Assembly (NCBI GenBank): GCA_965216905.1
Contig: OZ244213.1
Location: 2,790,001-2,854,000, forward strand
From: G965216905 sp965216905
GTDB lineage: Bacteria > Actinomycetota > Acidimicrobiia > Spongiisociales > ZC4RG35
Length of the DNA: 64,000 nt
Reading direction: 5' to 3'
Shown: in pieces, positions 18,032 to 27,058 of the stretch
How positions within the stretch are numbered: the stretch's first letter is position 1
Layout: each line of letters opens with the position of its first letter
The notes under the pieces: model-generated
The model's database searches: none
What the model saw: only the letters and a program-made list of their open reading frames with translations
Told to the model about the DNA's origin: nothing
Translations under genes and position numbers: made by a program

Positions 18032-18426
18032 CGCCGTCCCCTGAGTTCCTGGACGGCGGCGCGCACGAAGAGGATCTCGAAGCCGAATCCGGTCAACGCC
18101 AGGGGAGCGATGATCGATCCATCCTCCAAGAACAGCTTGTGGGGTCCCATCCCGATCAGGGACAGCGCGCAGAACCCGATCCCCAGCAGGAGACCGAGGC
18201 GATGACCGGCTCTGACCATCGGCACTGCGGCAACTCCTACGACCATCGTTGCGCCCAGCAGCGGCAGGACCGCCTGGGGAGGGCTCACGTCCAGCCGAGC
18301 CAGTCCGGCGGCGATCTGAATGCCGTTGGCGATCAGGAGGGCGTAGAGGGCGCCGATCATCACGGCCGTGGGTCGAGGTTCGGGTTTCGCCTCCTGGGCA
18401 TCGGTGTGGGTGGCGGTGCTGGTCAT
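18028..18426 (-). CDS. Small membrane protein, function unknown
   Basis: The protein has 132 residues. A charged N-terminus of about 20 residues is followed by four hydrophobic segments (AVMIGALYALLIANGIQIAAG, VLPLLGATMVVGVAAVPMV, LGLLLGIGFCALSLIGM, SIIAPLALTGFGFEILFV). No family motif is recognised. It is the first gene of a two-gene minus-strand operon with the DUF1772-like gene and is divergent from a TetR gene. Confidence 0.72.
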   Translation of the reverse strand: MTSTATHTDAQEAKPEPRPTAVMIGALYALLIANGIQIAAGLARLDVSPPQAVLPLLGATMVVGVAAVPMVRAGHRLGLLLGIGFCALSLIGMGPHKLFLEDGSIIAPLALTGFGFEILFVRAAVQELRGRR

Positions 18427-18448
18427 TGTCCGACTCCTCTTCCTTATT

Positions 18449-18491
18449 CGTACGTGTCGGTTCGATTAGGATAATCGTACTTCCTGGTACG
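18449..18491. promoter_or_regulatory. Likely TetR operator with CGTAC half-sites
   Basis: In the 88-base divergent gap there is CGTACG at 18449-18454. An inverted repeat CGTAC-TTCCTG-GTACG follows at 18476-18491. The repeated half-site suggests binding by the TetR protein encoded at 18515. The site is placed to control both the membrane-protein operon and tetR itself. Confidence 0.45.
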
Positions 18492-18514
18492 GTTGTCAAG
18501 AGGAGGTCGAGACG

Positions 18515-19147
18515 GTGCCACGAGCCCAGACGAATTCGAGACGCGGCCGGCCGCGCGCAGGGGAGCGAGCCGAACGGGAACGGCGGATCATCGCCGCCGC
18601 TCTCGACGAGGTGATCCAGTACGGATACGAGGGCGTCACGATGTCGGGCATCGCTGCCCGGGCGGGTTCATCGAAGGAGACGCTGTACAACTGGTTCACG
18701 AACAAGGAGGGACTGTTTGCCGCTCTCATCGAGGCAAATGCCGACCAGTCGGCGCAGCACATCGAGCAGGCACTCGACTCGGACAGCGATCCTCACGACG
18801 TTCTGGTCGGGTTCGCCAGCGGGCTTCTCGGCCTCCTCACCAGCTCCGGCTCGATCGCGGTCAACCGGGCCGCCATGTCGTCGTCGGATCTTGCCGAGGT
18901 GCTTCTGAACCACGGTCGATTCCGGGTCGGCCCGCTCGTCGAGACCTACCTCTCCCAGCTCGCCCGAAAGGGTGTGATCGCAATCGACGACCCGGCTGGT
19001 GCGTTCGAGCTCCTCTACGGCTTGATCGTTCGCGACACGCAGATCCGAGTGCTCCTCGGTGAAGCTCCGCCCACAGCCGAACACCGTCGCCAACGAGCCG
19101 TCGCCGCCGTCGACGAGTTCTTTCGCCTTGCTGCACCGGTTGGGTGA
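18515..19147 (+). CDS. TetR-family regulator
   Basis: The protein has 210 residues. The DNA-binding domain is near the N-terminus (RRIIAAALDEVIQYGYEG, MSGIAARAGSSKETLYNWF), followed by a helical domain of the C-terminal type common to TetR_C proteins. The GTG start follows a strong AGGAGGT ribosome-binding site. It is divergent from two small membrane-protein genes and probably represses them. The inducer is unknown. Confidence 0.87.
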   Translation: MPRAQTNSRRGRPRAGERAERERRIIAAALDEVIQYGYEGVTMSGIAARAGSSKETLYNWFTNKEGLFAALIEANADQSAQHIEQALDSDSDPHDVLVGFASGLLGLLTSSGSIAVNRAAMSSSDLAEVLLNHGRFRVGPLVETYLSQLARKGVIAIDDPAGAFELLYGLIVRDTQIRVLLGEAPPTAEHRRQRAVAAVDEFFRLAAPVG

Positions 19148-19173
19148 CGGGCCGGCAGGTCCCCGGTCGCTCG

Positions 19174-19884
19174 TCAGCTCGTCGGTGGTGTGCGGTTGAT
19201 CGCCTCACGCCGGCCGCCAGCTTCCGGTCGGTGGTCGGTAACCACGGAATGGAGATGGTCGGCCGCCGATTCCACCGCCGACGCCGCATCCGAATGGACC
19301 GCTTCGATGACGAACATGACCGCGGTCGTCTCCGGTCCGGTCGCGCTGTGGGCGCTCTGCTTCCAACACCACCGACGGGCGGCCACCCGGCCGGCTGCGT
19401 CGACGAAGACCACCTCACCCGGCTCGGGGTGCTCGATGTCGTTCCGGCCGATCCCGGTGAACGACTCCGTCCCGTCGGCGAACACCACTCGGACCGGGGT
19501 TGCGACCGATGACAGGTCGAGGACCGCGACCGGGAGGGCATGGGACATCGACACCAGGTTCCCGATGTCGACCGCCGGGTTGATCGAGGGAACCTCACCG
19601 TGGCGGTGGAGCCGCCGCAGCAACGCCTCGGCGGCGTTGCGATGCTGGGTCGGCTTGACCCCGAAGGCCGAGAACACAGAACGCCAGGCGCGGATGGAGG
19701 GCTCCTCGGCGGGACTCCGTTCGGCCAGGCGTCCGGCGACGACGTGTTGGACCTGGGCGTACGCCTGCCGGAGGTCGGAACTCGCGGTGCCATTGTCGAA
19801 GTCGTCCACCACGATCACCTCCGCCCGCACCGCGGGGAACCGTTCGATGACCGCCCGGTGGTACCCGAAGACCTCCGGGCTCAT
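19174..19884 (-). CDS. B3/B4 domain protein (PheRS beta-like)
   Basis: The protein has 236 residues and matches the B3/B4 domain found as an editing module in phenylalanyl-tRNA synthetase beta and as stand-alone proteins. Features are SIRAWRSVFSAFGVKPTQHRNAAEALLRR (in parts), SINPAVDIGNLVSMSHALPV and GRNDIEHPEPGEVVFVD. Stand-alone members may deacylate or bind amino acids, but their function is uncertain. The ATG follows CCGGAGG. It lies alone on the minus strand. Confidence 0.82.
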   Translation of the reverse strand: MSPEVFGYHRAVIERFPAVRAEVIVVDDFDNGTASSDLRQAYAQVQHVVAGRLAERSPAEEPSIRAWRSVFSAFGVKPTQHRNAAEALLRRLHRHGEVPSINPAVDIGNLVSMSHALPVAVLDLSSVATPVRVVFADGTESFTGIGRNDIEHPEPGEVVFVDAAGRVAARRWCWKQSAHSATGPETTAVMFVIEAVHSDAASAVESAADHLHSVVTDHRPEAGGRREAINRTPPTS

Positions 19885-20340
19885 CGGTGGCCTCCGGTGA
19901 TCTGGGTGGCAAGCCGGCGGCGGGCGGCTTGCTTGTGGGAAGGTCCGATGCGGGCCGACCCGGTGGTGGGCTGGGCCGTGCTGAGCACGATGACGAGTCC
20001 TGCGGCTTGGGTCGGGTGGAGTCGGGCGGATGGTACCGCTCGTCCGTGCCATCCATCGGGAGAACCGCCGCCGGAGCAAGACCAATGCCGCCGCCGTGAT
20101 GCCGACGCTGGCTGCATCTGCCTCGGCCGGTTGTTGGCAGAGCCCGAGCACTCCGATGGAAGACGCCTGGGAATGGGAACGCTGCGGCTGCGTTCAGGCT
20201 TCTCCCAGGTGATTCCCAGCCACATGCGGGACCATCATCGCCATGTCAGACCCGTCGCACCTCTCGACCATGAATGACCCGACCCTTGTCGGGCACCGGT
20301 GCTCCAGCGGCCCACCACGACGCACGCACGGAGGGAACAC
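19885..20340. other. Intergenic region, no convincing gene
   Basis: About 455 bases separate the divergent B3/B4 gene and the cytochrome b561 gene. Frames on both strands give arginine- and proline-rich translations with no consistent reading. It probably holds the promoters for both flanking genes. A GGAGGG ribosome-binding site for 20341 is at its right edge. Confidence 0.4.
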
Positions 20341-21006
20341 GTGAGCATCAGAAGCACCCGCGACCGCTACGGAGCGATCGCCCAGGCCATCCACTGGATG
20401 TCTGCGTTCCTCATCCTCGCGCTGATTCCGCTCGGGCTCGTCATGACCCGGCTGGACGATGCAGAGACCCAGCTCACCCTCAACCGCATCCATGTCACCC
20501 TCGGCGTAATCGTCGCTTTCCTCACCATCGGCCGGGTCATCTGGCGCCTCATCGAACCGACCCCCGACCCGCCACCCATGCCCACCTGGCGCAAGCTGCT
20601 CTTCTCGGGTACCCACCTGGCGCTGTACGTCGGTATCGCCATCCTCGCCAGTTCGGGCATCGTCATGCTGGTCGAAACCGATTTCCGGCCCATCGCCGGC
20701 GGTGACAGAGGCGTCCCGGGCATCGAAACCATCGTTGCCGAACGGGGCGCGGACGACGAGGTCATCGAGGCCGGGAGCGGCTCGGGTAGCGACGACGCCC
20801 CAGGCGAACGCGAGGACAGCGAAGGCGGTGGCCCCGAGCAAGAAACCGTCGCACGCACCACCCACGGCGCGCTGGCCTTCATCTACGGAGGGCTCTTCAT
20901 CGCCCATGTCGGTGGCGTTGCCACCTACCAACTCACCAAAGGAGATGTCCTCGGCAGAATGGGAGTACGCGTGCGAAGAGCACGGAGCGGACCCCCCACC
21001 GCGTAG
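20341..21006 (+). CDS. Cytochrome b561-type membrane protein
   Basis: The protein has 221 residues. Four hydrophobic segments carry the heme-ligand-type histidines of prokaryotic cytochrome b561: AIAQAIHWMSAFLILAL, LNRIHVTLGVIVAFLTIG, LFSGTHLALYVGIAILASSG and ARTTHGALAFIYGGLFIAHVG (in parts). It would carry electrons within the membrane, from quinol or another donor. Between helices 3 and 4 there is an unusually acidic, Gly-rich loop of about 40 residues (EAGSGSGSDDAPGERED). The GTG start is set by GGAGGG six bases upstream. Confidence 0.82.
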   Translation: MSIRSTRDRYGAIAQAIHWMSAFLILALIPLGLVMTRLDDAETQLTLNRIHVTLGVIVAFLTIGRVIWRLIEPTPDPPPMPTWRKLLFSGTHLALYVGIAILASSGIVMLVETDFRPIAGGDRGVPGIETIVAERGADDEVIEAGSGSGSDDAPGEREDSEGGGPEQETVARTTHGALAFIYGGLFIAHVGGVATYQLTKGDVLGRMGVRVRRARSGPPTA

Positions 21007-21101
21007 GAGGGCCCTCCCGGCCACTGCATGCCAACTCGATCGAGGCCACGACGGCTGCCTGGAGTCACGCACAGGGTGTTCCGAGATTCGGCCGGTGACA
21101 A

Positions 21102-21695
21102 TCAGGCCAGGAGTGCACGTCGGAGAAGGCGGGTCATGGACTCGACGTATCGGTCGTCACTCCAGCCGAGTTCGGCCACGAGCTCGCGCCACGTGTCGAA
21201 GTGTGCGACCGCGTAGAGCGTGGCGGAGGCGTCATCGACGCTCCATTCCTGGGCGAGTTCGCCTCTGGCGGCGAGTATCTCGATCATTCCTCCGAACACC
21301 GCCTGCCGAAAGCGCATGCGGTCACGCCACGCTGCACCGAGCGCCGGGTCGTCGTATTGGGATGCCTCGAGCACCTGAGCCACGGGGAGGACCTGTGCCC
21401 AGAACGTGGTGTTGAGCCGCATGGTGGCTTCGAGCAGGGACACGCCATCGGGGGCGGTTCGGACCTGGGCGAGCGATCGACCCAGGTCGAGAGATTCGTC
21501 CATGTGGTTGACGAGCGCCACCAGCAGGCCGGCACGATCGCCAAAGTGGAGGTAGAGCGCCTGGCGCGACACCGACGCGCGCTGGGCGACATCGGAGAGC
21601 TTGAGGCGGGATCCCTGTTCGGCGACCACCGCCCAGGCGGCCTCGAGGATGCGGGTGCGGGTATCGGGGTCACCATACCGCGGATCAGTTGACAC
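21102..21695 (-). CDS. TetR-family regulator
   Basis: The protein has 197 residues. A standard TetR DNA-binding domain (TRTRILEAAWAVVAEQG, LKLSDVAQRASVSRQALYLHF) is followed by a helical ligand domain. Its GTG start lies inside an 18-base near-palindrome, and a second copy lies just before the divergent alpha/beta hydrolase gene. This fits autorepression and repression of the hydrolase. The inducer is unknown. Confidence 0.87.
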   Translation of the reverse strand: MSTDPRYGDPDTRTRILEAAWAVVAEQGSRLKLSDVAQRASVSRQALYLHFGDRAGLLVALVNHMDESLDLGRSLAQVRTAPDGVSLLEATMRLNTTFWAQVLPVAQVLEASQYDDPALGAAWRDRMRFRQAVFGGMIEILAARGELAQEWSVDDASATLYAVAHFDTWRELVAELGWSDDRYVESMTRLLRRALLA

Positions 21696-21738
21696 AGTGT
21701 AAACCTCGGTGATATGTTTGGTTGACGCAGTGTAAACC
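21688..21738. promoter_or_regulatory. Two copies of a TetR operator
   Basis: GTTGACACAGTGTAAACC at 21688-21705 and GTTGACGCAGTGTAAACC at 21721-21738 differ at one base and are 33 bases apart. Each is a near-perfect dyad of GTTnACAC and GTGTnAAC. The first covers the tetR start codon. The second lies upstream of the hydrolase ATG at 21773. The 33-base spacing is about three DNA helical turns. Confidence 0.7.
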
Positions 21739-21772
21739 CACTCGGGAAGTGGAACGACGTGAAAGGTGGCGG

Positions 21773-22690
21773 ATGCGAGACGAAGGGTTCTCCGACGCTC
21801 AGGGGAAGGTGCTCGACAGGTATGGAGTGGTTGCCGACGAACGGTGGGTCACCGCACCGACTGTGAACGGTGAAGCGCACGTCCTCGTGACGGGGGAGGG
21901 GCCTCCGGTGGTACTGCTCAACGGGATCGGGGTGCCCGCCGCGATGCTCGCACCGGTGATGGCCCGGATCGACGGGTTCACCCAGTACGCCGTCGACCTG
22001 CCGGCCTATGGGCTGACCGACACGACCGATACCTTCACCGATGACATTCGGATCAATGCAGTCCGGTTCTTGTGTGAGGTGTTCGACGGCCTCGGCCTTG
22101 GCCAGCCGCTCGTGGTTGCCAACTCCCTGGGTTCCCTCTGGGCGAGCTGGCTTGCCATCGACGAGCCTGGCCGGGTGGCCGGGCTCGCACACGTCGGTTG
22201 TCCCGCGATCGTGCTGGACACCTCGGCGCCACTGCCCATGCGACTCCTGTCGGTGCGGCCCTTGGGCCGCTTGATGATGCGACTGCAACCTCCTTCGGAA
22301 CAGCAGGTCGAGCGGCTGGCCAAGATGGTCCACGAGGACCCCCTTCCGTCTGAGATCGCGGCGCTCATCCTCGCCACCGAGCGTCTCGAACACTTCGAGG
22401 CGACGTTCCTCGCAACCCTCAACCGGCTGGTCCGGATACGCGGAAACCGTCCCGAGCGTGCCCTCACCGCCGAGGAGCTCGCAACGATCGACCTGTCCAC
22501 GCTGCTGGTCTTCGCCAAGGACGATCCCATGGGTGGTCCTTCGGTCGGCGAGCGAGTGGCCGCGGTGACGCCCGACGCCGAACTCCACATCGTGGAGGGC
22601 GGCCACGCCCCCTGGATTCACCACGCCGCGCAAATCGCACCGCTCGTCGCGTCGTTCCTTCGTCGGGTCAACCGACCGGATCGGGGTTGA
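21773..22690 (+). CDS. Alpha/beta hydrolase
   Basis: The protein has 305 residues and the alpha/beta hydrolase fold. The oxyanion segment is PVVLLNGIGVPAAML, the nucleophile elbow is VVANSLGSLWASWL (Ala-Asn-Ser-Leu-Gly instead of Gly-x-Ser-x-Gly), the acid is likely in LLVFAKDDPMG and the His in VEGGHAPWIHH. I chose the ATG after AAAGGTGGCGG. Upstream residues come from the operator region. It is probably repressed by the divergent TetR protein. Confidence 0.84.
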   Translation: MRDEGFSDAQGKVLDRYGVVADERWVTAPTVNGEAHVLVTGEGPPVVLLNGIGVPAAMLAPVMARIDGFTQYAVDLPAYGLTDTTDTFTDDIRINAVRFLCEVFDGLGLGQPLVVANSLGSLWASWLAIDEPGRVAGLAHVGCPAIVLDTSAPLPMRLLSVRPLGRLMMRLQPPSEQQVERLAKMVHEDPLPSEIAALILATERLEHFEATFLATLNRLVRIRGNRPERALTAEELATIDLSTLLVFAKDDPMGGPSVGERVAAVTPDAELHIVEGGHAPWIHHAAQIAPLVASFLRRVNRPDRG

Positions 22691-22823
22691 ACGACGAGCC
22701 CGTCGTGCTGTCTGGGCCGCTCGCACACCGCCCGTGTCTGGTCGATGCGGCTTCGAGCCGGTGCGAAGCCTCGCCTGAGCGCGCTCTCCAGCCACCCGCC
22801 TACCCCCGGTGCGTCGTGGCTGG

Positions 22824-23771
22824 TCAGCCGCTGTCCCGGAAGTGGTCCGCGAGTTGTCGGAGCAGTGTCTGGAGTTCCGGAGGTTCGACATGGTGGACGT
22901 TCGCGTTGAGGGCGGCGAGAAACAAGACCGGCCAGCTGAGGTCGTCGACGTCCATTTCGATCCGAGTGGTGTGGGGTCCTTCGATGGTGGCGGCTCCCCA
23001 CGATCCAAGTGTGTCTCTGACGGTTGGGAGCGGTGCCTCGACGACAACTTCCACGTGGTGGGTGGTGGGAATCGAGGCGATCGACTGCGCCACGTAGGTG
23101 GCCGGGCCATCTGCGGGGAGCGTCCTGGGCTCGAAGTGACGCCCGGTTGGCCGGGGTTCGGTGATGCGGTCGAGTCTGAAGGTGCGCCAATCGATGCGGT
23201 CGAGATCCCAGGCAACGAGATACCAGCGTCGACCGAGCGCGACGACGTGGTGCGGTTCAACGTGGCGATCTCCCGCGGCTCCAGAGTATGTGCGGTAAGC
23301 GAAGCGGAGCCGCTCGTTGTCGCGGCTCGACCTGGCGAGGATCGTGAGGGTGTCGAGTGCAACGTCGTCGAACTGGCCGGTAGGTCCGCTGACCGCGGAG
23401 GATATGGCTTTGGCTTCGCTGCGCAGTCTGGGTGGGAGGAGCTGTGTGATCTTGAGCAGGGCGCCGATGGCGTTGTCTGCGATGCCGCCGATGGGTTGGT
23501 CGGCAACATTGAGCAGCGCGATCGCCGTTGCGACCGCTTCGTCCTCGCTCAGTAGCAACGGTGGGAGTCGGCCGCCGGGTCCGAGTCGATAGCCGCCGTC
23601 CGGCCCCTTTGTCGCTTCGATGGGGTAGCCGAGGCCACGGAGCCGTTCGATATCCCGGCGGAGCGTCCGATCGCTGACCGCGAGGCGGTCGGCGAGATCA
23701 TCACCTCTCCAGTGGTGTCGGGCCTGGAGGAGGGCGAGGAGTTCGAGCATTCGCGCACCGGTGTCGGCCAT
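22824..23771 (-). CDS. WYL-domain transcriptional regulator (YafY-like)
   Basis: The protein has 315 residues. An N-terminal DeoR-type helix-turn-helix (LLALLQARHHWRGDDLADRL, SDRTLRRDIERLRGLGYPI) is followed by a WYL domain (VEPHHVVALGRRWYLVAWDL, DWRTFRLDRI) and a WCX-like C-terminus. WYL regulators sense small molecules or nucleic acids. It is divergent from the epoxide hydrolase-like gene with 108 bases between starts, so it may regulate that gene. Confidence 0.86.
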   Translation of the reverse strand: MADTGARMLELLALLQARHHWRGDDLADRLAVSDRTLRRDIERLRGLGYPIEATKGPDGGYRLGPGGRLPPLLLSEDEAVATAIALLNVADQPIGGIADNAIGALLKITQLLPPRLRSEAKAISSAVSGPTGQFDDVALDTLTILARSSRDNERLRFAYRTYSGAAGDRHVEPHHVVALGRRWYLVAWDLDRIDWRTFRLDRITEPRPTGRHFEPRTLPADGPATYVAQSIASIPTTHHVEVVVEAPLPTVRDTLGSWGAATIEGPHTTRIEMDVDDLSWPVLFLAALNANVHHVEPPELQTLLRQLADHFRDSG

Positions 23772-23879
23772 CTCGGCAGCGTACTTGCAATAGCGGACAG
23801 AAACTGACCGGAACTGCTCGTAGGGTCTGGTGGAACAGTCTCGTTTGAGGCTCCGACCACCGGAAAGGGAACCCACAGC

Positions 23880-24869
23880 ATGCCCAACACGACCAGCGCT
23901 TCCACCCATCGGCCGAGTGCCGGCGACGTGCACCGAACCGACTTTCCCGAACCCACACTCGTCACCGTCAACGGTGTGAAGCTGGAAGTCTTCGAGGCCG
24001 GCAGCGAAAACGCAGGCAATCCGGTCGTGCTCTGTCACGGTTGGCCAGAACATGCGTTCTCTTGGCGCCATCAGATACCCGCGCTGGCAGCCGCGGGGTA
24101 CCACGTCATCGTCCCGAACCAGCGCGGCTATGGCAACTCATCCCATCCCGGCGAGGTCGCAGACTATGACCTCGAACATCTGTCGGGGGATCTCGTCGCA
24201 CTCTTGGATCACTACGGGTACCGAGATGCGACGTTCATCGGTCATGACTGGGGCGCAATGGTGGTATGGGGTCTGGCCCTCCTGCATCCGGAACGGGTGA
24301 ACAAGCTGGTGGCGCTGAGCGTGCCCTACCAGGAGCGGGGACAGCGACCGTGGCTCGAGTGGATGGAAGCCGCGTTCGGGAGCGACTTCTACTTCGTCCA
24401 CTTCAATCGGCAGCCGGGCGTTGCCGACGCCGTGCTCGACAGACACGCATTCCAGTTCCTTCGCAACATGTTCCGAAAGGACCTTCCCCCCGTCGAGCCT
24501 CAGCCGGGAATGGCGATGATCAATCTCGCGAAAGCCGAGACACCACTCGGTGAGCCGCTCATGAGCGACAGTGAACTGGACGTCTTCGTGTCGGCCTTCG
24601 AGGCGTCGGGGTTCACCTCCAGCATCAACTGGTATCGGAATCTCGACCGCAATTGGCGCCTCCTCGCCGACGTGGACCCGATCATCCGAAAGCCCGCACT
24701 CATGATCTACGGCGACCGAGATCTCGTGGCACGATCCGAGCGTCTGACCGAGTTCGTGCCGAACGTGGACGTGGTCAGCCTGGACTGCGGGCACTGGATC
24801 CAGCAAGAGAAGCCGGAAGAGACGAACCAGGTGATCCTGCAGTGGCTGGCCCGAGAGGATGTCATCTGA
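23880..24869 (+). CDS. Epoxide hydrolase-like alpha/beta hydrolase
   Basis: The protein has 329 residues. It has the oxyanion motif CHGWPEHAFSW and the nucleophile elbow IGHDWGAMVVW with Asp, as in epoxide hydrolases and haloalkane dehalogenases. A cap domain comes next, then the acid near YGDRDLVA and the His in LDCGHWIQQEKPEE. HGWPE and an Asp nucleophile favour epoxide hydrolase. The substrate is unknown. It is divergent from the WYL regulator gene. Confidence 0.86.
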   Translation: MPNTTSASTHRPSAGDVHRTDFPEPTLVTVNGVKLEVFEAGSENAGNPVVLCHGWPEHAFSWRHQIPALAAAGYHVIVPNQRGYGNSSHPGEVADYDLEHLSGDLVALLDHYGYRDATFIGHDWGAMVVWGLALLHPERVNKLVALSVPYQERGQRPWLEWMEAAFGSDFYFVHFNRQPGVADAVLDRHAFQFLRNMFRKDLPPVEPQPGMAMINLAKAETPLGEPLMSDSELDVFVSAFEASGFTSSINWYRNLDRNWRLLADVDPIIRKPALMIYGDRDLVARSERLTEFVPNVDVVSLDCGHWIQQEKPEETNQVILQWLAREDVI

Positions 24870-24944
24870 GGAGAAGACCGCCACGTCCGCGTTGCCGGCA
24901 CCGATGGCCTCGTTCTCGCTCACGATCCGGCGCCGCCCGATCTG

Positions 24945-24993
24945 CACAGTGTGTAGATCGAGCCGAGTTAGACCACCTCCGGCACACTGTGCG
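24945..24993. repeat. 49-bp dyad repeat, copy A
   Basis: This copy has outer arms CACAGTGTG and CACACTGTG, an exact inverted repeat, followed by CG. Its length equals that of copies B (29193) and C (33576). Its central part is more divergent than theirs. It lies between the epoxide hydrolase and the SARP-like gene and could be a terminator-like hairpin, a protein-binding site or a small mobile repeat. Confidence 0.6.
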
Positions 24994-25109
24994 AAACCGG
25001 CTCGGCTGCCCCGCCGTCTAGGTGTCGCTCTGCTCTGTGGGGGACACGTCTGAGGGCCGGGCGAGGCTGCGGCCGAACACCCTCCAGCGAAGTTCGTCAT
25101 ACTTGAGCC

Positions 25110-26725
25110 GTGCGCCTCGCCCTGCTCGGACCCGTTGAGCTGACCGACGACACCAGGGACATCGTCGCCGTCCCCTCACGCCGACAACGACAGCTCCTCG
25201 TCATTCTGGGAACCAACGTCGGCACAGTCATGTCCGCCGACTGGATCAGCGAGCTCACGTGGGGATCCAATCAGCCTTCCTCCCCGGCGGGCAACGTCCA
25301 GACCAACGTTTCGAGGCTGCGTCGCCTGCTGCAACCTCCTCTCGCCATCGAGACTTCAGCAAACGGCTACAAGCTCGTCTGCCCCGACGACTGTCTCGAC
25401 GTCAAACAGTTCGAGCGTCTGGTTCACCAAGTCCGTCGAGCGCCCGCCAAGGAGGTGCCGGATCTGGCCACCGAGGCATTGTCTCTGTGGCGTGGTCTCC
25501 CGTTCGGCGATGTCGACCATCCTGATATCGACGCCGAGCGGCAGCGGCTCACCGAGCTCCGACTCGACGTGGCGGACTTCTACGGGGAAGCGTTGGCCAA
25601 CCTGGGCCGCCATCACGAGGCGATCGAGGTCTCAGAACGGCTCGTGAGGGAGCACCCATATCGGGAGCGGCCGGTGGCGACTCTCATGCGTTCCCTGTAT
25701 GCGACCGGCAGGCAAGCCGATGCGTTGGGAGCGTTTGGTGATCTCAGAACCCGGCTTCTGGAAGATCTGGGGGTCGACCCGTCGGCCGAATTGCGAGACC
25801 TCGAACTCGCCGTCCTGGAGCAGTCACTACCGGCCGAGCCGCCTCGAGCTGCCACGTTGCAGACGAAGTCCGTCATCGACCAGCAGATTCGAATCTGCAC
25901 GACCGCAGACGGAACTCGCTTGGCATATGCGGTGTCGGGTAGCGGTCCGCCCCTGGTCAAGGCGGCCAGCTGGATGACGCATCTCGACTATGACTGGGAG
26001 AGCCCCATCTGGAGACACTGGAACACCGTGTTGTCGCGAAACCACACGTTGGTGCGGTACGACGAACGTGGATGTGGACTCTCGGATCGGGACGTCGATC
26101 GGTTCACATTCGAGGCGTGGGTCGACGACCTGGCTTCGGTGGTCGACGCAGTCGGCCTTGATCGGTTCCCGCTGTTGGGCATCTCACAAGGGGAGCGGTG
26201 GCGATCGCATATGCGGTGCGACATCCCGACAGGGTCAGCAGGCTGGTGCTCGTCGGTGCCTACCCACGCGGCCGTCTGGTCCGGGCCGTGACCGACGCCG
26301 ACCGACGTGAGGCTGATTTGAATCTCGAACTGGCTCGCCTCGGGTGGGGTACGGACGACGCCACGTTTCGTCAGGTGTTCACCACTCAGTTCATGCCCGA
26401 TGGCACCCGGGAACAGTGGGATGCCTTCAACGAGTTGCAGCGGAGGACCTGCTCGCCGGAGAACGCGGTGAGGTTCCTGGAAGTGTTCGCTCAGATCGAC
26501 GTGACCGATCTCGCGTCCCAGGTTGAGTGCCCAACGCTGATCCTGCACTCGAGGGACGAAGTGCGGGTGGGGATGTCGAACGCTCGCGAGCTGGCCGCAC
26601 TCATCCCGCAGAGCACCCTGGTGCTTCTTGAGAGCCGAAATCACATTCTCTTGGAAACCGAACCGGCATGGGACCGGTTCATCACGGAAGTAGAGGCGTT
26701 CCTTGGGGAGGAGTCTGCGGTCTAA
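25110..26725 (+). pseudogene. SARP/BTAD regulator fused to alpha/beta hydrolase, one-base frameshift
   Basis: The first frame (from the GTG at 25110) encodes a winged-helix plus BTAD regulator domain (LTDDTRDIVAVPSRRQRQLL to RTRLLEDLGVDPSAELRDLE), then the start of an alpha/beta hydrolase (YDERGCGLSDR, LLGISQG). At 26190-26193, in a run of four G, the frame shifts. The rest of the hydrolase (VAIAYAVRHPDRVSRLVLVG, CPTLILHSRDEVRVG, ESRNHILLE) continues from 26198 in another frame. One extra G would restore it. BTAD-hydrolase fusions are a known architecture. This is either a pseudogene or a homopolymer error. Confidence 0.75.
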
Positions 26726-26991
26726 CGCCGAAAGGGATGCCAGTCCAGCGAGGACACGAGCGCCTGGATTCGTGGTGGGACGGGGGGATATCGCCGGGCG
26801 GCGTCGTGACGGGCGGCCAGCAGGCATTCGGAGGATGGCCGGGACCGATCGACCACCAGAACCGCCAGCTCCCCGACGATCGTGACTCGATAGCGGTCGT
26901 ATGCGATCAGCTCGCTGATCTCGCTATTCGCCGAGGTCCGGAACCATCGAACATCTCCCATTTGGGACATTCTCTGCCGGACGGCTGGCAT
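26722..26991 (-). CDS. Possible small hypothetical protein
   Basis: This is a frame of up to 89 residues (ELIAYDRYRVTIVGELAVLVV forms a plausible beta-rich part; the C-terminus ends DWHPFRR). It has no motif, no strong ribosome-binding site and no clear start. It overlaps the end of the broken SARP-hydrolase gene by four bases. It could be a real small gene or chance. The remaining bases of this gap up to 27058 show nothing else. Confidence 0.3.
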   Translation of the reverse strand: MPAVRQRMSQMGDVRWFRTSANSEISELIAYDRYRVTIVGELAVLVVDRSRPSSECLLAARHDAARRYPPVPPRIQALVSSLDWHPFRR

Positions 26992-27058
26992 CCCACTGAC
27001 AACCGAGAGAGAGCCGTGACAGCGTGGTGATGGAACCCTGCAACCGCTGTCGCCGACG

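Noticed and set aside
21284..23509. Minus-strand frame of 741 residues
   Set aside because: It runs across three real genes and two intergenic regions, with Ser/Pro-rich translation.
24945..24993. Integron attC site for the 49-bp repeat
   Set aside because: No core sites of the attC type (GTTRRRY pairs with the proper arms) and no integron integrase or cassette array.
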